A DNA stretch of 64,000 nt from G963678445 sp963678445 (GTDB lineage: Bacteria > Hydrogenedentota > Hydrogenedentia > Hydrogenedentales > G963678445), in the NCBI GenBank assembly GCA_963678445.1, contig OY782877.1, positions 1,426,001 to 1,490,000 on the forward strand. The letters are read 5' to 3'. Position numbers and translations under genes: made by a program. How positions within the stretch are numbered: the first letter of the stretch is position 1; each line of letters starts with the position of its first letter. The notes beneath the pieces were generated by a model. It was not told the origin of the DNA, did no database searches, and worked only from the letters and a program-made list of their open reading frames with translations. This document shows positions 59,335-64,000 of the stretch, one piece after another.

Positions 59335-60681
59335 TTACGAACATTGACAGTTGTTACAACACGCGCCGCCACAGGCACCTTCCTGCGCCACCTTATGCAG
59401 ATGCTCCCACGAGAAAATACCAGAACTGTGTCCATCGCTCCATGTTATAGCGACTGCGTAATTCCCCAAAGGCTGAATCTCTTCCACCTCGATATTTTCC
59501 GGCACCTCAGCAGGATTCAGCAAGGGTTCACTGGTGAATTCATCGACACAGAGGGCGCATTGACAGGAAACACGCAGCTTTTTGTTGGGAATAAGATCTT
59601 GTCTACCATCGGGCCATTGCACCTGAACAAATCCCGGCCCTGCAGTCACAACAGGACGATCCTCATCCGTAATACGACGCATACCCACCTCGCGGTGCAC
59701 ATTGGTCGCCAGCAAAGTAAACGCTTCCGTTTCCACTTTCTCGTCGGTGTGCACCGACTCGGAAAGTCCAGGAACGATGGGCAACTCCGCCAGTGTATCC
59801 AGGCCAAAGCGCTCCTTCAACGTCATTGCACTTTTCCCGAAAGGATAATGCACCTTGCCGCATTCATCGCACGAGAAGCAACTCATGTTTTCCACCACAC
59901 CCAAAACAGGCACGCTGACTTTTTCAAACATCAAAATACCACGCGCCACATCGACCAATGAAAGGGCCTGCGGTGTGGTGACAATAATCGCGCCATCCAA
60001 AGCCGTTTGTTGCGTCAGGGATAACTGGATATCTCCTGTTCCCGGAGGCAGATCGATAATGAGATAATCCAGCTTGCCCCACTGCGTCTGCTGAAGAAGC
60101 TGTACGGCATAATTCGAAGCCATCGGTCCACGCATAACAGCAGGCTTATCGCCAATAAGATAACCAATGGACATGGTTTTCAGGCCCGCAATCTCTACAG
60201 GAAGAATCAAATCACCCTCCATATAGACCTCCGGCGCATTTACCTTAAACAACGTGGGAAGCGAGGGGCCGTGAATGTCTACATCCAACAAGCCAACCGC
60301 CAGCCCTTCCTGTTGCATGGCACGCGCCAAATGCGCAGCCACGGTCGACTTTCCTACCCCCCCTTTGCAGGAGGATACGGCAATAATCATGGCCACATCC
60401 TTGAGGCCATTTTGTGCCGGGGCGGACTGCCGTTTGGGCGCCATTGCGCTCAAAGTTACTTGCACAGAATCCACGCCTTCCAATACAGACACACAGGCCT
60501 CCGCCTCCGTCTTGAAGCGTTCCTTAACCGGACAAGCCAGCGTGGTCAATTCCAGCGTAAAGGCCACCGCTCCCCCCTCAATCTGCACCCCCTTTACAAA
60601 ACCAAGCGATACAATATCCCGCCCCAAATCGGGGTCCATGATTGCACGCAACGCGTCCAAAACCTGTGCTTCTGTAACCAT
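59335..60681 (-). CDS. Fe-S cluster carrier ATPase with MIP18-Mrp-DUF971 architecture
   Basis: The protein has 448 residues. Residues 1-80 are a MIP18/DUF59 domain (VLDALRAIMDPDLGRDIVSL). The Mrp/NBP35 ATPase follows with Walker A SSCKGGVGKST (about 103-113), GPMASNYAVQLL, IDLPPGTGDIQLSL and the CXXC in NMSCFSCDECGKVHYPFG. The C-terminal DUF971 domain (WPDGRQDLIPNKKLRVSCQC, ITWSDGHSSGIFSWEHL) ends in a cysteine-rich CGGACCNNCQCS. The order matches plant HCF101. It should carry and deliver Fe-S clusters in the cytoplasm. The ATG at 60681 has GGAGGA upstream. Confidence 0.92.
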   Translation of the reverse strand: MVTEAQVLDALRAIMDPDLGRDIVSLGFVKGVQIEGGAVAFTLELTTLACPVKERFKTEAEACVSVLEGVDSVQVTLSAMAPKRQSAPAQNGLKDVAMIIAVSSCKGGVGKSTVAAHLARAMQQEGLAVGLLDVDIHGPSLPTLFKVNAPEVYMEGDLILPVEIAGLKTMSIGYLIGDKPAVMRGPMASNYAVQLLQQTQWGKLDYLIIDLPPGTGDIQLSLTQQTALDGAIIVTTPQALSLVDVARGILMFEKVSVPVLGVVENMSCFSCDECGKVHYPFGKSAMTLKERFGLDTLAELPIVPGLSESVHTDEKVETEAFTLLATNVHREVGMRRITDEDRPVVTAGPGFVQVQWPDGRQDLIPNKKLRVSCQCALCVDEFTSEPLLNPAEVPENIEVEEIQPLGNYAVAITWSDGHSSGIFSWEHLHKVAQEGACGGACCNNCQCS

Positions 60682-60936
60682 AACTGTCCTCCAGGACCTT
60701 TCGCGCACACACATATCTCGCATGAATGAAACGCGGTAATACAAAAAGAAAAGAGCCGATTGTAACCCAATCGGCAATAACCCATAAGCACTATTGTACC
60801 CGCTTTCGAAGAGGGTTGCCACTTTTACGTATGACCTAATCGTCGAATAAATGGTCGACCTTTGCAGCAGTACTGCAGAAAGACGGCGCGCAGTATTGGA
60901 AATTTCGCCAGAGGTGGCTAATGAACAATATTCCAG

Positions 60937-61034
60937 AAATTTTCATGAAAAAATCCTTGCTGTGCAAAGATGGCAAGGATAACAAATATTGCTGGTTACA
61001 CTAGCCACTCGCTTGTGGCCACTGGCTTACTTTC
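60937..61034 (+). repeat. Family A repeat, variant
   Basis: TTTTCATGAAAAAATCCTTG, TGCAAAGATGGCAAGGATAA, CTAGCCACTCGCTTGTGGCC and ACTGGCTTAC follow the block order of a forward family A unit, close to the variant at 46095, with ATATTGCTGGT in the loop. The hairpin arms have decayed. It lies in the 480-nt divergent region between the Fe-S carrier and SGNH genes; no gene is visible in the rest. Confidence 0.55.
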
Positions 61035-61161
61035 CCCCTTGAATCTAGGATGTTTTTAAAAGCAACATTGAGATAATATATAGCTTCGATGTCTTACCGG
61101 GACTTCTGCCAAAAAACTTGGCTAACTAACTTCTTACATTCTGACAAAGTTTTTGATATCT

Positions 61162-62865
61162 ATGCCTAAGCAAAATTTACACCATCGTTTTTTCTCATTG
61201 TTAAGCAAACTAATATTAATTAGTTTATCGGGTTTTATACTACATATTTCTGGTGTAAATTCCTTCGGGATTGCTGTGTTCATCGTATTCTTCGCCTTAT
61301 TTCCTATACAGGTACATATAGCATCGCTGGTAATCATGTTGTTAACCTTACAGTGTTGTATTTCTCTTTTGTTTTTAGCAAAATTTCCGATTTATGGTGT
61401 TTTGCTTTGGGTATGGGCGATTTTTATGGCAGGAATTATCTTTTATATAAAAACGCCGCTTTCCTTCGAAAAAGAAAAGTTACCAAAATTACTTCGCGAC
61501 TGCTTTGGAAAACACTGGCGGCATGCTTGTCTGGCAGGCTGTTTTCTTCTTGTGTTACCGGTCTTACTTCGAGGTTTTAATCTGTATCGTACGGGTTTCT
61601 ATGCATTGATGCTTTTTTATCTTGCAGAAATTCTGCGCCACTACGGCACAGTGCAATCATATTCCTTTTCATTACGAAAATGGCTTACAAATACCTGTCT
61701 ATTACTTGCGTCCGTTAGCATATGTTTTCTCTTTTTGGAATGTGCAGGACGATTCTTTCTGCATATATCTCCTCAAGGAGAAGGAGTGTATATGCCACAG
61801 GCCCGGTATCTTTTTGGATTGCAACCAAACAGCAAAGGGATTAACCGAATTGCAATTTCTCCAACAGATCGTATTGATATAGAATATGCAATTTCTTCAC
61901 AAGGAATCCGTGATCGTGAATATCCTCCAAAACGTATCGATGAATTTCGCATCTTGATGCTAGGCGATTCGTATACGATGGGGCATGCTGTTGCATTAAA
62001 AGACAGCATCCCAAAACAATTGGAAACATTGCTTGCCAAACAGACACATGGAAAGCAGATTTCCGTTATTAATTGTGGCATTGGAGGCGGCGGCCCATTA
62101 CAAGAATTAGGTCTATTGCGCAACTGTGGCTTGAGGCTCAAGCCCGACTTGATAATCTTACAGGTTTTTTTGGGCAACGATCTGGACAATGTACTTGAAG
62201 AGGAAGGGAAAGCACTACGCGCTTACGATCCTACATGGAAGAAAATATTGGAAAACTACCAGTATCAAAACCAGACGCCTATGCGATGGGAAAACTGGAT
62301 CTATAAGCATCTGTCTTTATACTACTACCTGCGAAATACAACCAAAAAATGCTGGGTTGTAAAACTAATAGCGCGATTACGTTTTTTTACATACAAGTTT
62401 CCAGCACCTTTACCACCCTCTGAAGAGCGGTTTCCCTATATAGAAGCCAATTTAACTCACTGGTATCCTGAGTTAGAATATGCAATGGAAAAGCTTAAAA
62501 AATACATCCTTACCATGAAACAGGAGGCTGCCGCACAGAACGCTGATTTTATGGTTTATAGCATCCCTGATTTTAACGAACTTGATGATATGCTGTGGCA
62601 AGAGCAAACTCGAAACATGAACATATATGGAGGCTATGAACGTTGGAAAGGGGAGCGGGTATTACGCAATTTTTTAAACGAAAATGGCATTCCCTATATC
62701 CCCGTACGAGACGAATTACACAAAATAAACAATGTGCAAAAATTATATTATATATATGATGGACATTTAAATATAAAAGGAAATAATATAGTAGCAACAT
62801 TAATAGAGGAATATTTAAATCATTTTTATTTTAATAAACATGCACTGTTCGCTTCTATACATTAA
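61162..62865 (+). CDS. Membrane protein with SGNH-hydrolase domain
   Basis: The protein has 567 residues. About six transmembrane helices fill residues 10-200 (LILISLSGFILHISGVNSFG, LVIMLLTLQCCISLLFLAKF, LLLASVSICFLFLECAGRFF). A periplasmic SGNH-like domain follows with FRILMLGDSYTMGHAV (nucleophile Ser), INCGIGGGGPLQELG, ILQVFLGNDLDNVL and the late DGHLNIKGN (Asp/His pair). Such proteins often acetylate or deacetylate cell-surface sugars. The start ATG at 61162 has no good ribosome binding site; a TTG at 61153 is an alternative. The gene is clearly richer in A+T than its neighbours, so it may have been acquired. Confidence 0.8.
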   Translation: MPKQNLHHRFFSLLSKLILISLSGFILHISGVNSFGIAVFIVFFALFPIQVHIASLVIMLLTLQCCISLLFLAKFPIYGVLLWVWAIFMAGIIFYIKTPLSFEKEKLPKLLRDCFGKHWRHACLAGCFLLVLPVLLRGFNLYRTGFYALMLFYLAEILRHYGTVQSYSFSLRKWLTNTCLLLASVSICFLFLECAGRFFLHISPQGEGVYMPQARYLFGLQPNSKGINRIAISPTDRIDIEYAISSQGIRDREYPPKRIDEFRILMLGDSYTMGHAVALKDSIPKQLETLLAKQTHGKQISVINCGIGGGGPLQELGLLRNCGLRLKPDLIILQVFLGNDLDNVLEEEGKALRAYDPTWKKILENYQYQNQTPMRWENWIYKHLSLYYYLRNTTKKCWVVKLIARLRFFTYKFPAPLPPSEERFPYIEANLTHWYPELEYAMEKLKKYILTMKQEAAAQNADFMVYSIPDFNELDDMLWQEQTRNMNIYGGYERWKGERVLRNFLNENGIPYIPVRDELHKINNVQKLYYIYDGHLNIKGNNIVATLIEEYLNHFYFNKHALFASIH

Positions 62866-62887
62866 TCCCAAAATTAGCCAACAAAAA

Positions 62888-62914
62888 TGGGCCCGACCAT
62901 CCATGGTGGGCCCA
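62888..62914. terminator. Convergent hairpin
   Basis: TGGGCCC(G)ACCAT and ATGGTGGGCCCA form a 12-bp stem with one bulged base and a 2-nt loop. On the minus strand it is followed by TTTTTGTTGG. It lies between two convergent genes. Confidence 0.65.
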
Positions 62915-62941
62915 AACGAGCGCATCATCCGTGCGCGCTCT

Positions 62942-63043
62942 ATTAGTGACTTAATTCTGAAAAACTGTCATAAAAAGCGAAAAACATTATGGTCAGGGAT
63001 GGTAAGGACCGCATCTTTTGCTTGTGGTCGCTGGACCGCATTA
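62942..63043 (+). repeat. Family A hairpin repeat, forward orientation
   Basis: This is a near-consensus copy: ATTAGTGACTTAATTCTGAA, AAACTGTCATAAAAAGCGAA, GGTCAGGGATGGTAAGGACC, GCTTGTGGTCGCTGGACCGC and ATTAG. It lies between the convergent SGNH and EF-hand genes. Confidence 0.85.
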
Positions 63044-63095
63044 GTTTCACATATCAAATTACAATGTAAAAAGACCGCCTTACACTACCTACTGG

Positions 63096-63977
63096 CTATG
63101 CCGTATAATTCAAAATTGCGTCTGCAGCCTTGCCCTGCGTGCCATCCGAACGCCGGAAGCTGGCAATCTGCGCCAGTCGGTTACCGCCTGCGGCCCGCTG
63201 GTTTACATTAAAATATCCCAAATCAATTTCCTCAATCCCCGCCTCAGCCAGACTCACCAACTCCCCCTCCTCCGTAATACCATTGCCATTGTCTTTAAAC
63301 AAACGCAACGCTTCAAAATCATCATCTTCCCGATTGATAAGTCCATCATTATTCGAATCCAGCTTACGCAGTTCCTCAAAACCGTTCGCCGCGCCATTCT
63401 GATCGCCAAACAACTCTTTGCCACTGTTGACAATCCCATCCCCATTACGATCAATTGCTAAAAAGGCATCGCCTCCCGTAACAAACGCCGTATTCACCTC
63501 CTGGCCCGTACCCAACAGATCAAACTTCGCGCCATCACGATAACTCGTCATCTCATAACCATCGCCATCTAAATCCAGAATTATCGGGTCCGACTGCTGC
63601 ACCACCCCCTGCTGTACACGCACCGAGGCATTGAGCTCAAATGAAATCTCAAGTTGCATGCTTTGCATACTCGCGCTATTCTGAGACCGCAACGCATTCT
63701 CACCTTCACCGCCTGCTTCAGAAGTCTGGAAGATCCCGGCAAAATCATTCTCAAGCAACTTCGATGTAAACTCTTTCACCATATTGTTCAACGTATCACT
63801 ATCGGTTTTTGCGCCATCGCCAAACAGCGAAAAGATCTCATTAAACAAATCATCGGAAGCATCAAGCAGCCCCTGCGCCATCTCCATAAAATCACCAAAC
63901 AACGCCTCCATGTCCACCGTACCCTCAGAAGCTCCCGCGAACCCCTGCAACGCCGCCCCTGAAATCGTTATCGACAT
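63096..63977 (-). CDS. EF-hand-like calcium-binding protein
   Basis: The protein has 293 residues. The second half holds calcium-loop patterns: IILDLDGDGYEM, FLAIDRNGDGIVNSGKELFG (a full EF-hand-like loop), RKLDSNNDGLINREDDDFEA and LFKDNGNGITEEGELVSLAE. The first half is a helix-rich, acidic region of unknown type (DFMEMAQGLLDASDDLFNEI). There is no signal peptide; proteins of this type in other bacteria are often exported by type I secretion or act in surface layers. The ATG at 63977 has only a weak ribosome binding site (AGGTTT), close to the window edge. Confidence 0.75.
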   Translation of the reverse strand: MSITISGAALQGFAGASEGTVDMEALFGDFMEMAQGLLDASDDLFNEIFSLFGDGAKTDSDTLNNMVKEFTSKLLENDFAGIFQTSEAGGEGENALRSQNSASMQSMQLEISFELNASVRVQQGVVQQSDPIILDLDGDGYEMTSYRDGAKFDLLGTGQEVNTAFVTGGDAFLAIDRNGDGIVNSGKELFGDQNGAANGFEELRKLDSNNDGLINREDDDFEALRLFKDNGNGITEEGELVSLAEAGIEEIDLGYFNVNQRAAGGNRLAQIASFRRSDGTQGKAADAILNYTA

Positions 63978-64000
63978 TTCAAAACGCGCCGAAACCTGTT

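Overview
The window looks like chromosome from a Gram-negative bacterium of intermediate GC content. It encodes an ExbB-ExbD-TonB-like set, secreted proteins with signal peptides, a type IV pilus retraction-type ATPase, and a prepilin whose C-terminus carries the H-x(n)-DG block typical of Planctomycetota, Lentisphaerota, Verrucomicrobiota and Hydrogenedentota. Secreted carbohydrate-active enzymes and a CFI-box C-terminus fit the same neighbourhood. I cannot name the phylum from this sequence alone.

Layout. 1-4.6 kb: start of a minus-strand lipoprotein-like gene, an array of intergenic repeats, a small zinc-finger/TPR membrane-protein operon with an RlmB-type rRNA methyltransferase, and a large secreted protein. 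4.7-11.6 kb: a small ribbon-helix-helix-like protein, a NodU-type carbamoyltransferase, and an exopolysaccharide operon (TPR protein, polyprenyl glycosylphosphotransferase, GT4). 11.9-18 kb: prepilin, PilT-like ATPase, LeuB, AraB. 18-28 kb: a 1069-residue membrane protein, then the minus-strand heat-shock operon hrcA-grpE-dnaK-dnaJ followed by a NUDIX/metallo-beta-lactamase fusion, driven by a good sigma70 promoter with a perfect CIRCE operator. 28-34 kb: exbB-exbD-tonB-like with a zinc-ribbon protein, then argC-argJ-argB. 34.6-38.4 kb: a Cache/PAS sensor kinase with a single-domain response regulator, and a PHP phosphoesterase. 38.7-41.7 kb: a complete EcoRII-type restriction-modification cassette (Dcm-like methyltransferase, Vsr mismatch endonuclease, EcoRII-like nuclease). 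41.7-46 kb: a beta-helix/PKD secreted protein, ScpA with an extraordinary polyacidic tail, and YraN. 46-53.5 kb: three tandem paralogues of an unrecognised secreted propeller plus helical protein. 53.7-64 kb: HspQ-like protein, sigma54 response regulator, monooxygenase-fold protein, clan-D glycosidase, HCF101-type Fe-S carrier ATPase, an AT-rich SGNH-hydrolase membrane protein, and an EF-hand protein.

The most striking feature not explained by genes is a family of dispersed intergenic repeats of about 100 nt. I count about 17 copies of one type and 4 of a related type. All fold into an imperfect hairpin built from GGACC/GGTCC half-sites. They occur in both orientations, singly or in tandem with a period of about 99-100 bp, and several run into stop codons of neighbouring genes. 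No transposase is present in the window.
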